Shown here piece by piece: positions 50,299-60,262 of a DNA stretch of 64,000 bases. The notes beneath the pieces were generated by a model. The model saw only the letters and a program-made list of their open reading frames with translations, did no database searches and was not told where the DNA came from. The stretch is from Hyphomicrobium_A sp963728165 (lineage in GTDB: Bacteria; Pseudomonadota; Alphaproteobacteria; Rhizobiales; Hyphomicrobiaceae). Position numbers and translations under genes: made by a program. The number at the start of each line of letters is the position of its first letter. Position 1 is the stretch's first letter. The stretch covers positions 124,001-188,000 of the forward strand of contig CAVSIY010000004.1 in NCBI GenBank assembly GCA_963728165.1, written 5' to 3'.

Positions 50299-51760
50299 GT
50301 GTCCAGCCGACCTCCCAGCTCCGCAATGCCACGCACTAGCGGCCAAGCGCTGCCCGACGGCGTTTTGCGGCGGTTTTGCGAGATCGTGGGGCGCGAGCAC
50401 GCCATCGCCGACCCCGACTTGCAGCTCCCCTACCTGCGCGAGTGGCGCGACCTCTATGCCGGCCGGGCGGCGCTGGTGCTGCGGCCCAAGACCACAAAAG
50501 AAGTAGCGGAAATCTTGGCGACAGCCAACGAGGCCCGGGTGGGCGTCGTCCCCCAGGGCGGCAACACCGGGCTCGTCGGCGGCCAGATCCCCTCGGAAAG
50601 CGGGGCGGAGATCGTGCTGTCGCTGTCGCGGCTCGTGCAAGTCCGCAGCCGTCGATACGGCCGGCAACGCCATGATCGTCGAGGCGGGCCTCACGCTTAG
50701 CCAGGCGCAGGCCGCAGCGGAGCGTTCAGGGCGCCTCTTTCCCTTGAGCCTCGCCTCGGAGGGCAGCTGCCAGATCGGCGGCGTGCTGGCGACCAATGCC
50801 GGCGGCGTCGGCGTGCTCGCCTACGGGACCGCGCGCGCGCTCGTGCTCGGGCTCGAGGTGGTGCTCGCCGACGGGCAGGTCTGGGACGGTCTGAGGACGC
50901 TCAAGAAGGACAACACCGGCTACGACCTGCGCGATCTGTTCATCGGCTCGGAGGGCACGCTCGGCGTCATCACCGCGGCGGCCTTGAAGCTCTTCCCGCG
51001 CCCGGCGGAGACGGCCACCGCCTTCGTTGCCCTGCCCGACGTCGCCAGCGTGGCCGCGCTTTTCCGCTTGGCCGAGGCGCGCGCGCATACGGGCCTCACC
51101 GCCTTCGAGTTCATGAGCGGCTTCACCATCGATCTGGTCCTGCGCCACGTCCCCGACACGCGGCTGCCGCTCGCAGCGCCGGCGCCTTGGTACGTGCTCC
51201 TCGAAATCTCGAGTCCAGAGGCCGACGGCGCGGCGGCACGCGGTCTGGAGGCGGTGCTGAGCAAGGCCGCGGACGCGCGCATTGTCAGCGATGCCGCGAT
51301 CGCCGCCTCGCTGGCGCAAGCGCAGGGCCTGTGGCGCCTGCGCGAGGCCGCATCGGAAGCGCAGAAGCCGGAAGGCGGCTCAATCAAGCACGACATCTCG
51401 GTGCCCGTCGCGCGCATCCCCGAGTTCCTGCAGAAGGTTGCCCCCGTCGTCGCGGCGGTGTGCCCCGGCGCGCGGCCCGTGGTGTTCGGCCACTTCGGCG
51501 ACGGCAACGTGCACTACAACGTGACGCAGCCGCCTGGCATGGACAAGGCCGACTTCCTGGCGCTGTGGGGGCGCATGTCGGAGGCCGTGCACGAGCTCGT
51601 CGCCGAGACGGGCGGATCGATCTCGGCCGAGCACGGCATCGGCCAGATGAAGCGCGCGGCGCTCATCCGCTTCAAGAGCCCGGTGGAGATCGCGCTGATG
51701 CGCAAGCTCAAGAGCGCGCTCGACCCCAACGGCATCCTGAACCCGGGGAAGGTTCTTTAG
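50299..51760 (+). CDS. FAD-linked oxidase, D-lactate/glycolate dehydrogenase-like (frameshifted)
   Basis: GlcD/VAO family. FAD domain: ALVLRPKTTKEVAEILATAN, PQGGNTGLVGGQIPSESG; after the shift IVEAGLTLSQAQAAAERSGR, EGSCQIGGVLATNAGGVGVL; C-terminal GHFGDGNVHYNVTQPPGMDK (metal/substrate His) and SAEHGIGQMKRAALI. The frame changes near 50645-50650: removing one base reads VRSVDTAGNAMIVEAGL. Corrected length 486 aa. Start is GTG 50299; ATG 50326 is an alternative. Substrate, likely a D-2-hydroxyacid, is not certain. Confidence 0.85.
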
Positions 51761-51767
51761 CGTCGGC

Positions 51768-53225
51768 TCACAGCTTCGGTTTGATGTGCTTTTGCCAGCT
51801 CGCCTTGATCCAGTCGTCGGTGCCGAACAGCCACTGGCCGAAGCTGCGCCGCTCCTTCTGCTCCTCCCCCGCCGTGCCCGCCAGAGCTTCCATGTCCTGC
51901 GCCAGCCGCTCGAGGATGTGCAGGCGCTTCATGCCGTCCTCCTGCACCGAGCCGATGCGCGCGTTGATGAGGTGGATCTCGCCCGCCTCGTTTGAGCGCC
52001 ACTGCTCAAGCGATCCCGCCAGCGTGTGTTGATTGGTGTTGAGCTTCATCAGCGCCTCGTGCACGTCGGCCAGCTCCTCGCTGTAGGCGGTGTGCGCCTC
52101 GGCGGCTTTGTCTCCTTGCGCCGCGAGCGTCCGCTCGATCGCCGCGATGCGGTCGCCGAGGCTCGTCCCCAGCTCGATGCGGTGCTGCTCCAGATCGGCG
52201 GCGAGCCCCTGCAGCCGCTCGCCGAACGAGGCATTGATCCCTTCCACGCCGGCGCCACCATGACCGAGCGTGCCGGAGAGCGCCTTCAACTCGGCGGCGA
52301 TCCCGGCCAACGCGTTCGTCCGTTCGACCCGCTCCTCCTGCAGGAGGCGTCCGAGCGCCGACACGCGCTCGATGATCGCCCCCTCGCCCTCTCGTGACAG
52401 CACCGCCTCCTCGATGAAGTCGAGGCGCTCCTTGATCGGCTGTAGATCGTGCGGCACGCCCGTCGTGGAGCCGGCGAGCGCGGCCTCGACCGCGGCCAGA
52501 CGATCAGACACGACGCGCTCGATCTCGGCGAGCCGCTCGAGCACCTCAGGGTCACCGGTGCCGCGCTCGGCCAAGCGTTGGCGGCCCACGCCGCGCCCGG
52601 CCTCCGACACATCGAGGAGGTGCGCAGGCCCCCCATAGGGAGCTCGTCCGGGCCCGAGCGGGCTCCAGAAGTCGCGCGAGGCGCGCGACAGATGGCGCAG
52701 CAGCAGCTCGCCGGCGGGATGGTCGCTCCTCAGCTCGACCAGGACGTGCAGGATGTCGTCGACGCCGGCCGGACGTCCGGCGTGGGATGCGTGGGCAGCA
52801 GCAAGGCGCAGCGTCTCCTCCAGCTCGTGCGAGCGGTGGGGGGACCCGCCACCCGGCGACAGGCCGACGGGAATATCGCTGGCGATGAGGACCGCGGTGT
52901 CGCGGCGCAGCGGGCCGACCCGCACGCCGCGCAGCTCCATCGTCATGGCGGCCGCCTCGACACGGGTCAGTGCATGCAAAAGATGCTCGAGCCGCACTTC
53001 GCGGGCGCTATGGGCAAGCGCCACCTCGAAGGCGTGGTTGGCGGCGGCGAGCACCGTCTCGTCCACCCAGATCGGGTTCGCGTGCTGGCCTTGCAGGCGC
53101 CCACCCTGCGGCGGGGCGGTCGCGGGCACCTCGAAGCCGCTCATCAGATCGGTCGACGTCGCGCTCCACGTGCGTGCCGTCCTCAAGTCGAGATCGGCCC
53201 CCCTGTAGCCCCCCCTGTGGTCCAT
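51768..53225 (-). CDS. Clp-N-domain/coiled-coil protein without ATPase
   Basis: 485 aa. N-terminal half holds a Clp amino-terminal-like domain: VLAAANHAFEVALAHSAREV, RLEHLLHALTRVEAAAMTME, and a second repeat LRLAAAHASHAGRPAGVDDI, LHVLVELRSDHPAGELLLRH. The C-terminal half is a coiled coil, helical and Glu/Ala/Arg rich: DPEVLERLAEIERVVSDRLA, ERVSALGRLLQEERVERTNA. No Walker motifs, so no AAA+ module. Ribosome site GGGAGGAG precedes ATG 53225. Such a Clp-N domain outside ClpA/B/C could be an adaptor or scaffold. Function unknown. Confidence 0.75.
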   Translation of the reverse strand: MDHRGGYRGADLDLRTARTWSATSTDLMSGFEVPATAPPQGGRLQGQHANPIWVDETVLAAANHAFEVALAHSAREVRLEHLLHALTRVEAAAMTMELRGVRVGPLRRDTAVLIASDIPVGLSPGGGSPHRSHELEETLRLAAAHASHAGRPAGVDDILHVLVELRSDHPAGELLLRHLSRASRDFWSPLGPGRAPYGGPAHLLDVSEAGRGVGRQRLAERGTGDPEVLERLAEIERVVSDRLAAVEAALAGSTTGVPHDLQPIKERLDFIEEAVLSREGEGAIIERVSALGRLLQEERVERTNALAGIAAELKALSGTLGHGGAGVEGINASFGERLQGLAADLEQHRIELGTSLGDRIAAIERTLAAQGDKAAEAHTAYSEELADVHEALMKLNTNQHTLAGSLEQWRSNEAGEIHLINARIGSVQEDGMKRLHILERLAQDMEALAGTAGEEQKERRSFGQWLFGTDDWIKASWQKHIKPKL

Positions 53226-53410
53226 GGCACTCGGCTCCTCCCAAGACGTTTCGACACCTAATCGGCTGCCGCGGCAGCATAGCCGCGATCGGGGCCCACC
53301 GCGAGGGGCAGACGCCGCCGCGGGCGAGCCTCGATGATCCCATCTTGGCATTCAAGATCAAGATGTTGCGCGGTGGTGCTAACCCGCACCAGCCCTAGCG
53401 CGGCCGCGTG

Positions 53411-54094
53411 TCAAATAAGCGTCTGGGCTGCGGCCGGCTCTTGCACCTCGGGGCCCTCGTTGCGCGGGTTGTTGAGCTTGCGGCTCACCTCGATCAGCTC
53501 GAGCAGCGGCTCCGGTGCCGGACGCAGCATGGCGGCGGCCTCCAGCGAGGAGCCCGAGCGGCAGTCGAGCCAGGCGTTAAACAGCTCCGGCGCGATGATC
53601 GCCGGCATGCGGTCGTGCAGCGTCGACATTGCGCTATTGGCCGCCACCGTGAGGATGGCCATGGTCTCGATCTCGCTGCCGTCGGCGCCCAGCCACTGCT
53701 CGAAGATGCCGGCAAGCGCCATGGGGCCGCCGCCGCGCGGGTGCACCAGAAACGGCCGCTTGGCGCCGGCCGCGCCGGTCCACTCGTAGAAGCCGTCGGT
53801 CGGCACCAGGCAGCGGCGGTGGCGCATGGCGCCGCGGAAGGAGGGCTTGTCGGCCGCAGTCTCTCCGCGCGCGTTGATCAGCATCTTGAACGCGCGCGGG
53901 TCCTTGACCCACGAGGGCATGAGCCCCCAGCGCACCAGCGCCAGCTCGCGACCGCCTGCCGGCGTGTTGCGGACGATGGCGACAGGCTGCGAGGGCGCGA
54001 TGTTGTAGCGGGGCGGGAAGACCGCCTCGTTATCGTAGCGGAAGTAGGCGCGCACCGCCTCCGGCGGCGAGGTCAGGCTGTAGCGTGAGCACAT
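53411..54094 (-). CDS. SOS response-associated peptidase family (YedK/HMCES)
   Basis: 227 aa. Cys2 in MCSRYSLTSP is the catalytic residue that forms a thiazolidine with abasic sites in ssDNA; NIAPSQPVAIVRN, LVRWGLMPSWVKDP, INARGETAADKPSFRGAMRH, RCLVPTDGFYEWTG with catalytic Glu, and STLHDRMPAIIAP with catalytic His. All HMCES residues are in place. Protects abasic sites during replication. ATG 54094 is the only start consistent with Cys2. Confidence 0.94.
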   Translation of the reverse strand: MCSRYSLTSPPEAVRAYFRYDNEAVFPPRYNIAPSQPVAIVRNTPAGGRELALVRWGLMPSWVKDPRAFKMLINARGETAADKPSFRGAMRHRRCLVPTDGFYEWTGAAGAKRPFLVHPRGGGPMALAGIFEQWLGADGSEIETMAILTVAANSAMSTLHDRMPAIIAPELFNAWLDCRSGSSLEAAAMLRPAPEPLLELIEVSRKLNNPRNEGPEVQEPAAAQTLI

Positions 54095-54222
54095 GCCCAC
54101 AATGTAGCGATTGGCGTGCCAGGAGAGAAGCGGGCTTCCGAGGCGGCGCTGCGCCGCGCAGCGGCCCCCTTGCGAAAGCGTCGCCACGCGCGCGTCCAGA
54201 ATCGGTGCTAGTGTCGCCACCG

Positions 54223-54657
54223 ATGAGGACGCTTCGACCCGACCTTCCAAGCCCACGCCGCCGCCCGGCATCCGCCGGCGCCGGCATCGCGTTGATCGCG
54301 CCTGCCGTGCTGATGCTCGCCATGGTTGCGGCCCCGGTGCATGCCGCCTCGTCCGACGGCAAGCCTTACGACGATCGCCTGTTCCGCTTGTCGGAAATCC
54401 TCGGCGCCGTGCACTACTTGCGCGAGCTGTGCGGCGCCGACGAGGGCCAGCTGTGGCGCGATCGCATGGCGGAATTGCTGAAGGCCGAAGGCTACTCGGC
54501 GCTGCGCCGCGCGCGATTGACGCGCAGCTTCAACAAGGGCTACCGCAGCTACAGCCGCACCTATAATACGTGCAGCCCCTCGGCACAGAGCGCCATCAAC
54601 CGCTTCTTGACCGAGGGCGCTCAGCTCGCCGACGGGCTCGTCAAATCCGTCCCATAA
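54223..54657 (+). CDS. TIGR02301-family secreted protein
   Basis: 144 aa; signal region APAVLMLAMVAAPVHAASSD, then LFRLSEILGAVHYLRELCGA, LWRDRMAELLKAEGYSALRR and ARLTRSFNKGYRSYSRTYNT, with two Cys (CGAD and TCSPSA) likely disulfide-bonded. This conserved pattern is a Rhizobiales family of unknown function. ATG 54223 gives the best signal peptide. Divergent from YedK, with 128 bp between. Confidence 0.8.
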   Translation: MRTLRPDLPSPRRRPASAGAGIALIAPAVLMLAMVAAPVHAASSDGKPYDDRLFRLSEILGAVHYLRELCGADEGQLWRDRMAELLKAEGYSALRRARLTRSFNKGYRSYSRTYNTCSPSAQSAINRFLTEGAQLADGLVKSVP

Positions 54658-54835
54658 GGCCTGGCGCCGGTTTCGGCGACGCAGTGTTTACTGTGATCCG
54701 CATGCGGCCCTATTCGCCCCAACCGACCATGGTATTGAGAACCGACTGCCAAGAACGGCAGTTGCAACGCTTGCGATCCATCACGCCGGGGGGCGATGTG
54801 GGCTGGATCGCCAACGCGGACGGGAAGGGGGACTC

Positions 54836-55081
54836 ATGCGGTCGTTCGAGGGACTGGACCAAGACGATCCGTCATTCAAAGCGCTGAGCCTCATCCTCGA
54901 GGCCTGGGACGAGGGCACCGAATCGGGCGTGCCGACCGAGCAGATGGCTTACGCCGCGCTGTTCACCGCGTTCACCGATCTCGTGGCACAATTCGGCGAG
55001 GAGGCGGTGCTGAAGCTGGCACGCGGGCTCGAGCGGCGCATCGTCTTGGGCGAGTTCACGCTCAATCGTACGCAGCAGTAG
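54836..55081 (+). CDS. Small acidic protein, unknown
   Basis: 81 aa with GGGAAGGGG before ATG. MRSFEGLDQDDPSFKALSLI, LEAWDEGTESGVPTEQMAYA and ALFTAFTDLVAQFGEEAVLK, ARGLERRIVLGEFTLNRTQQ. Predicted helical, soluble, cytosolic. Looks like a conserved alphaproteobacterial hypothetical, but I cannot name a family. It is convergent with the LysE gene at 10 bp. Confidence 0.6.
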   Translation: MRSFEGLDQDDPSFKALSLILEAWDEGTESGVPTEQMAYAALFTAFTDLVAQFGEEAVLKLARGLERRIVLGEFTLNRTQQ

Positions 55082-55091
55082 CGCGGCCGCC

Positions 55092-55760
55092 TCACAGCAG
55101 AAGCGCGATGCGCTTCATGATCACCTCGCCGACGAGCAGCACACCGAAGCCTGCCAGCATTAGGCCGGTGATCTGATTGATGAGCCGCAGGCGCACCTCG
55201 CTCAAGTGATGGCGGAAGCGCCCGATGAGGTGCGAGAGCCCGACCCACCACGCAAGGCTGCCGCCCATGACGGCGGCGACGATGGTCAGCGCGTCGACGT
55301 AGCTTTCGACCTCCACGAACGTGGATACACCGCCGAAAATGGCAAAGAGCCCCAGCACCGCCGCCGGGTTGGTGATGGTGAGAAGAAACGTCTGCGGGAT
55401 GTCCCATACGAAATCGCGCAGCGTCTCCTTGTGGTCCTCGCCGGTCGCCAGCGGTGCAAAACGCGGCGTCGCAAAATAGAGCCTGGCGCCGAAAGCGAGC
55501 AGCACCAGGCCGCCCAGCACCTGGATCGTATAGCGGTGGTAGGCAACCGCGCCGGAGATGGCGCCGACGCCGAGCGCGGCGCAGAGCGCAATGAGCCCGT
55601 CTCCCAGCATCGCGCCCAAGCCGGCCGCGATGCCGCCCCAGAAGCCGCGCTCGATCGCGCGCTGAATGCACAGCACGTTGACGGGGCCGACGGGAGCGGC
55701 CACAAGAATCCCAATGATGACGCCGACGGGAATGATGAGGGGATTAGGCAACAGCTGCAT
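55092..55760 (-). CDS. LysE-family amino acid exporter
   Basis: 222 aa with six predicted helices. Family signature near the N-terminus: IILVAAPVGPVNVLCIQRAI-like GILVAAPVGPVNVLCIQRAI, then GLGAMLGDGLIALCAALGVG. Later IPQTFLLTITNPAAVLGLFA carries the second conserved NP(A/G) motif. Predicted efflux of amino acids or related small molecules. Divergent from the hypothetical at 55906. Confidence 0.88.
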   Translation of the reverse strand: MQLLPNPLIIPVGVIIGILVAAPVGPVNVLCIQRAIERGFWGGIAAGLGAMLGDGLIALCAALGVGAISGAVAYHRYTIQVLGGLVLLAFGARLYFATPRFAPLATGEDHKETLRDFVWDIPQTFLLTITNPAAVLGLFAIFGGVSTFVEVESYVDALTIVAAVMGGSLAWWVGLSHLIGRFRHHLSEVRLRLINQITGLMLAGFGVLLVGEVIMKRIALLL

Positions 55761-55905
55761 TCACGCTCCCATGTCGGCCACGTAGCGGGCCGCGAGCGCT
55801 AGCGCGGCGCAGGAGCTACTTTCTTGGCACCCTCGGCAAAGCCGCGGCCGCTCACGTGGGGCCTTGGCTCGCGGCTCATCCCCTATCGCAGCGCGGAGAC
55901 CACTG

Positions 55906-56533
55906 ATGTTTTTCTTCGTCCCGCCGCGGTTCAGCCGCACCGCCGTATTGGTACTTGCCGTGCTCCTCAATGTCCATCTGGGCCCCGCCCCTGCGCTGGA
56001 AAGGCGCGGCGCCCCCGATCTTAAGGAGCCGGACCGCCACGCGGCGAACGCCCCCGCGACGGCCGCAGCGCACAAGCCCGCCAAGCCGCTTCCGGGCCCC
56101 GTGGCGGAGATGCGCGAGGCCATCCTTGCCGCGGCGCATGCGGGCCGCATCGAGGAGCTGCGCGTGCCGCTCGACTGGAACGAGCTCAAGCCCGACGTCT
56201 CCGAGACCACCGTCGACGACCCGATCGCCTACTGGAAGAAATTGTCGGGCGACGGCGAGGGCCGCGAGATCCTGGCCGTGCTGGCCAACATCCTGGAGAT
56301 GCCGCCGGCGCAGCTGCCGCTCGGCAAGGATCTCGAAAACAACATCGTCTACGTCTGGCCCTATCTCGCCGAAGTCCAAGCTCGATGCCCTGACGCCGTC
56401 CGAGCAGGTCGACTTGCTTCGCCTCGTCAGCCCCGAAAAGGCCAAGGCCATGCGCAAGGCCAAGAAGTGGACGTGGTGGCGGCTTGCGATCGGCGCCGAC
56501 GGGACGTGGCATTCGTTTAAGAAGCAGGAGTGA
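55906..56533 (+). CDS. Secreted protein, unknown (frameshifted)
   Basis: Signal region MFFFVPPRFSRTAVLVLAVL then LNVHLGPAPA, a Pro/Ala linker, and a domain with EMREAILAAAHAGRIEELRV, PLDWNELKPDVSETTVDDPI, EILAVLANILEMPPAQLPLG and VYVWPYLAE. A frame change near 56375 (GAAGTCCAAG) truncates the first frame; removing one base gives EVKLDALTPSEQVDLLRLV and a C-terminus rich in Lys/Trp (AKKWTWWRLAIGADG), 208 aa in total. The same type of frameshift is seen in its neighbours. Function unknown. Confidence 0.65.
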
Positions 56534-56568
56534 TGGCGCGCAGGTCCGCACGCGGAGCGCTGAAAGGT

Positions 56569-57898
56569 CTAGAAACCTTCGAAGAAGGCGACCGGCGCGC
56601 CGTGGGCGGGCCCGAGCAGCTCGCCGTCCCACATAACTTTGCGGCCGCGCACGAAGGTGCCGACGGGCCAGCCCGTCACCTTGCGGCCGTCATAAGGAGT
56701 CCAGGCGCAGCGGCTGGCGATCCAGTCGTTGGTGATGGTCTCGGTGCGCTTCAGATCGACGATGGTGAGATCGGCGTCGTAGCCCACCGCGATGCGGCCC
56801 TTGTTGCGGATGCCGAACAGACGCTGCGGGCCGGCGCTCGTCAGATCGACGAAGCGCGCTAAGCTCAGTCGCCCGGCATTGACGTGGTCGAGCATGATGG
56901 GGACGAGCGTCTGCACGCCGGTCATGCCCGAATGCGAGGCGGGATAGGCCGCCTCCTTCTCCTCGCGCGTGTGGGGCGCGTGATCGGAGCCGAGCACATC
57001 GACGACGCCCGATGCCAGCGCCGCCCAAATCGCGCGCCGATGGGCCTCGTCGCGCACGGGCGGGTTCATCTGCGCAAAGGTGCCGAGCTCGCGGTAGCAG
57101 TCGGGCGCAACGAGCGTCAGATGATGCGGCGTCACCTCCACGCTCGCCCAGCCTTTGTGGTCGGCGAGGAACGCCATCTCGTCCGCCGTCGACACGTGCA
57201 GGATGTGCACGCGACGTTTCAGCGTCTCGGCAAGCCGCACGATGCGCTTGGTGGCGATGAGGGCTGCTTCGGCGTCGCGCCACTCGGGATGCGAGGAGGG
57301 ATCGCCGTCCCGCCTGAGGCCCATGCGCTCCTTCAGCCGCGCCTCGTCCTCCGAATGGAAGGCTGAGCGGCGGCGAATGCTTGCAAGGATTCGACCGATC
57401 GACTCCTCGTCGTCCACCAGCAGGTCTCCGGTCGAGGAGCCTGCGAACACCTTGACGCCCGCCGCGCCTTCGAGTTGCTCCAGCCGCGCAAGCGCGTCGA
57501 TGTTGTCGCGTGTTGCGCCGACATAAAAAGCGAAGTCGCAGTGCATGCGATTGCGCGCCCGGGCGACCTTGTCGGCGAGTGCCTCCGCGCTGGTGGTCGG
57601 CGGCTTGGTGTTGGGCATCTCGAAGACGGCGGTGACGCCGCCCTTGCACGGCGGCGCGGCTGCCCGTCTCCAGATCCTCCTTGTGCTCGAGCCCCGGCTC
57701 GCGAAAATGCACCTGGGTGTCGATCACGCCGGGTAGGATATGCAGCCCCCGGGCGTCGATAACCTCTGCCGCTTTTTCCGGCACGTCGGTGCCGATGGCC
57801 GCGATCAGCCCGTCGCGGATGCCGATATCGCGCGGGCCCGTGCCGTCCTGATTGACGACGGTGGCGCCTTTCAGCAGGAGATCGTAAATTCCGGCCAT
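56569..57898 (-). CDS. pyrC: Dihydroorotase-like amidohydrolase (frameshifted)
   Basis: Cyclic amidohydrolase: LPGVIDTQVHFREPGLEHKE near the start, KVFAGSSTGDLL with the carboxylated Lys, HILHVSTADE, VTPHHLTLVA and GSDHAPHTREEKE. The metal-binding HxH has a Gln in place of the first His (DTQVHF), a variant found in this subgroup. The frame shifts near 57645: removing one base reads AAVQGGVTAVFEMPNTKPP and gives 442 aa. Predicted pyrimidine biosynthesis; the Gln variant makes catalytic activity uncertain. Divergent from ygfZ. Confidence 0.82.
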
Positions 57899-57976
57899 TG
57901 CGACTCCACGGCTTGTTTCCGGCGCCACGCCCGCATACGTAAAATGTTCGCCGGTTGCAACCGGAGCGGGGAACCA

Positions 57977-58877
57977 ATGACTGAGACCAAGATTGCCCTA
58001 TTGCCAGATCGCGGTGTCGTCAGCGTCGAAGGCGATGATGCCGAGAAGCTGTTGCAGGGTTTCATCACCAACGACATGAAGCTGCTCGCCGGCCAGTCCG
58101 CGATCTATACCGGCCTGTGCACGCCGCAAGGAAAGATCCTGTTTGACCTTTTCGTGATTAAAGACTCCGAGCGGGTTCTGTCTCGAAACGGGGCGCGATC
58201 AGACCCAGGCCCTCGTCGACCGCATCAACCAGTTCAAGCTGAGGGCCAAGGCGGAGATCCGCGACGTGTCCTCCGACTATTCGGTTGCCGCCATCTGGGG
58301 TGGCCCCTACGAGCCGCACGGACGCGGCAAGCAGCCCATATGGTTCGCCGACCCGCGCTTGCCCGAGATGGGATACCGCGAGCTCGTCACCATCGGCTCC
58401 GACTGGGCGCTCGCCGGCGACGCGGCCAACTCCGCCACGCCCGGCGACTATCACACGCATCGCATCGCGCTCGGCGTGCCCGAGGGCGGCAAGGACTACG
58501 TGCTGGGCGATACCTTCCCGCACGAGGCGCTGCTCGATCAGCTGAACGGGGTCTCGTTCAAGAAGGGCTGCTTCGTGGGCCAGGAGGTGGTGGCGCGCAT
58601 GCAGCATCGCGGCCTCGCGCGCAAGCGCGTGGTGCCCGTCGTCGCCAAGTCGCCGCTGCCGGAGCCGGGAACGCTCATCACGGCGGGAAGCGTCGAGATC
58701 GGCAGGCTCGGCTCGGTGGCGAAGGAGCGCGGGCTGGCGCTGTTGCGTCTCGACCGTGCGGCCGAGTTCGCCGAGAAGGACGTGGCGCTGCACGCCGGCA
58801 CGGTGCCCGTGGAGATCCAGATACCGAGCTGGGCGAGCTTCTCGCTGGAGCCGAAAGCGGCCACCTCGTCCGCATGA
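57977..58877 (+). CDS. ygfZ: Folate-binding YgfZ/GcvT-like Fe-S protein (frameshifted)
   Basis: First frame MTETKIALLPDRGVVSVEGD, FITNDMKLLAGQSAIYTGLC, TPQGKILFDLFVIKD; second frame VSSDYSVAAIWGG, and the KGCFVGQEVVARMQHRG signature (C-x-G-Q-E) of YgfZ. The frames join near 58180; removing one base reads VLLETGRDQTQALVDRIN and gives 299 aa. YgfZ assists repair or assembly of Fe-S proteins with folate. Its stop overlaps the tag start (ATGA), so the two are translationally coupled. Confidence 0.85.
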
Positions 58878-59486
58878 CGGCGGCGCGCGCCAAGACGCTT
58901 GCCCGCTGCCCCTGGGTCGGCATCGCCGACGCCGACTATGTGCGCTATCACGACCAGGAGTGGGGCGTGCCTTTAACGCGCGATGAAGCATTGTTCGAGA
59001 AAATCGTGCTCGAAGGCTTTCAAGCGGGGCTTTCCTGGCTGACGATCTTGCGAAAGCGGCCGCGTTTCCGGAAGGCCTTTCACGGGTTCGAGCCTGAGCG
59101 CATCGCCCGCTACACAGCCGAAGGACGTTGCGCGGCTGATGAAGGATGAAGGCATCGTGCGCAACCGCGCCAAGATCGCGGCGACGATCGACAACGCCAA
59201 GGCCTACCTGCGGCTGCGTGAGCGCACGACGCTAAGAGAGTTTCTCTGGGGCTTTCTCGATGAGGGCCCGATCCAGAACCGCTACACGAGAATGTCGGAC
59301 ATACCAGCCCAGACCGACGTGTCGCGCCGCATCTCCAAGGCACTGAAGGCCGAGGGCTTTCGTTTCGTCGGCCCGACGACCGTCTACGCCTTCATGCAGT
59401 CGGCCGGCATGGTCAACGATCACCTCGTCGGCTGCCATCGCCATGCCCCGTGTGCCAAGCTGCAGCGGGCTATCGTGAAGCTGTGA
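58874..59486 (+). CDS. tag: DNA-3-methyladenine glycosylase I (frameshifted)
   Basis: N-terminal CPWVGIADADYVRYHDQEWG, VPLTRDEALFEKIVLEGFQA and GLSWLTILRKRPRFRKAF, the Tag signatures; C-terminal GIVRNRAKIAATIDNAKAYL, FVGPTTVYAFMQSAGMVNDH and CHRH with zinc-binding His/Cys (GCHRHAPC). The frame changes near 59121 (GCCGAAGGACG); removing one A gives YTAEDVARLMKDEGI and a 203-aa protein. Removes 3-methyladenine from alkylated DNA. Coupled to ygfZ by ATGA; HD gene follows. Confidence 0.88.
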
Positions 59487-59494
59487 GCGGCACC

Positions 59495-60139
59495 ATGAAA
59501 AACACCGCATCGCCGCCGCGCAAGGCGCCGCAAGTTGCACCGGAAAAACGGGCCTGGCAGCGCATGCTTTCGGGCCGCCGCCTCGATCTGCTCGACCCGG
59601 ACCCGGCCGACATCGAGATCGAGGACATCGCCCACGGGCTCGCCCGCGTGGCGCGTTGGAACGGCCAGACGCAGGGGCCGCACGCCCTGTCGGTGGCGCA
59701 GCACTCGCTGGTGGTCGAGGAGATCGCCGTGGGGCGCGACCCGGCGTGGCCCGCGGGCTGGCGCCTTGCCGCGCTCTTGCACGATGCGCCGGAATACGTG
59801 GTCGGCGACCTCATCAGCCCGTTCAAAAACGCGATCGGGCTCGACTACAAGCAGCTCGAGCAGCGCCTTTTGGCAGCGATCCATGCCCGCTTCGGGCTCC
59901 CCCCCGAGCTGCCCGATCCGGTGCGGGCCGAGATCAAGGCTTGCGACCGAATCGCTGCCTTCTACGAGGCAACACGGCTCGCCGGCTTCGGCCTCGATGA
60001 GGCGCTCACTTTTTTCGGCACGCCCGGCCGGCTTTCCGAGGAGAGCAAACAAATGCTGGAGAGCTTGCAGCCGCTGCCGGCCAACGAGGCTCAGCGCGTC
60101 TTCCTTGCGCGCTTCCAATGGCTCATTGAGCAGCTCTGA
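59495..60139 (+). CDS. HD-domain phosphohydrolase
   Basis: 214 aa from ATG 59495; a GTG at 59483 overlaps the tag stop (GTGA) and would extend it by four codons. HD motifs: SVAQHSLVVEEI, RLAALLHDAPEYVVGDLISP and a helix KACDRIAAFYEATRL. Resembles YfbR-type 5'-nucleotidases but could act on other nucleotides. The cluster ygfZ-tag-HD is repeated in many relatives. Confidence 0.85.
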   Translation: MKNTASPPRKAPQVAPEKRAWQRMLSGRRLDLLDPDPADIEIEDIAHGLARVARWNGQTQGPHALSVAQHSLVVEEIAVGRDPAWPAGWRLAALLHDAPEYVVGDLISPFKNAIGLDYKQLEQRLLAAIHARFGLPPELPDPVRAEIKACDRIAAFYEATRLAGFGLDEALTFFGTPGRLSEESKQMLESLQPLPANEAQRVFLARFQWLIEQL

Positions 60140-60262
60140 ACAGCCCTCGCGATTTGCTCTAACAAAAACAACAGCGAGCGACGGCCGATGACCAGAAAAG
60201 GGCCACGATCAGGCCGTATCACAACCCCATTGGGGGGCTCCAAGAACCATTGGAGCACATAC

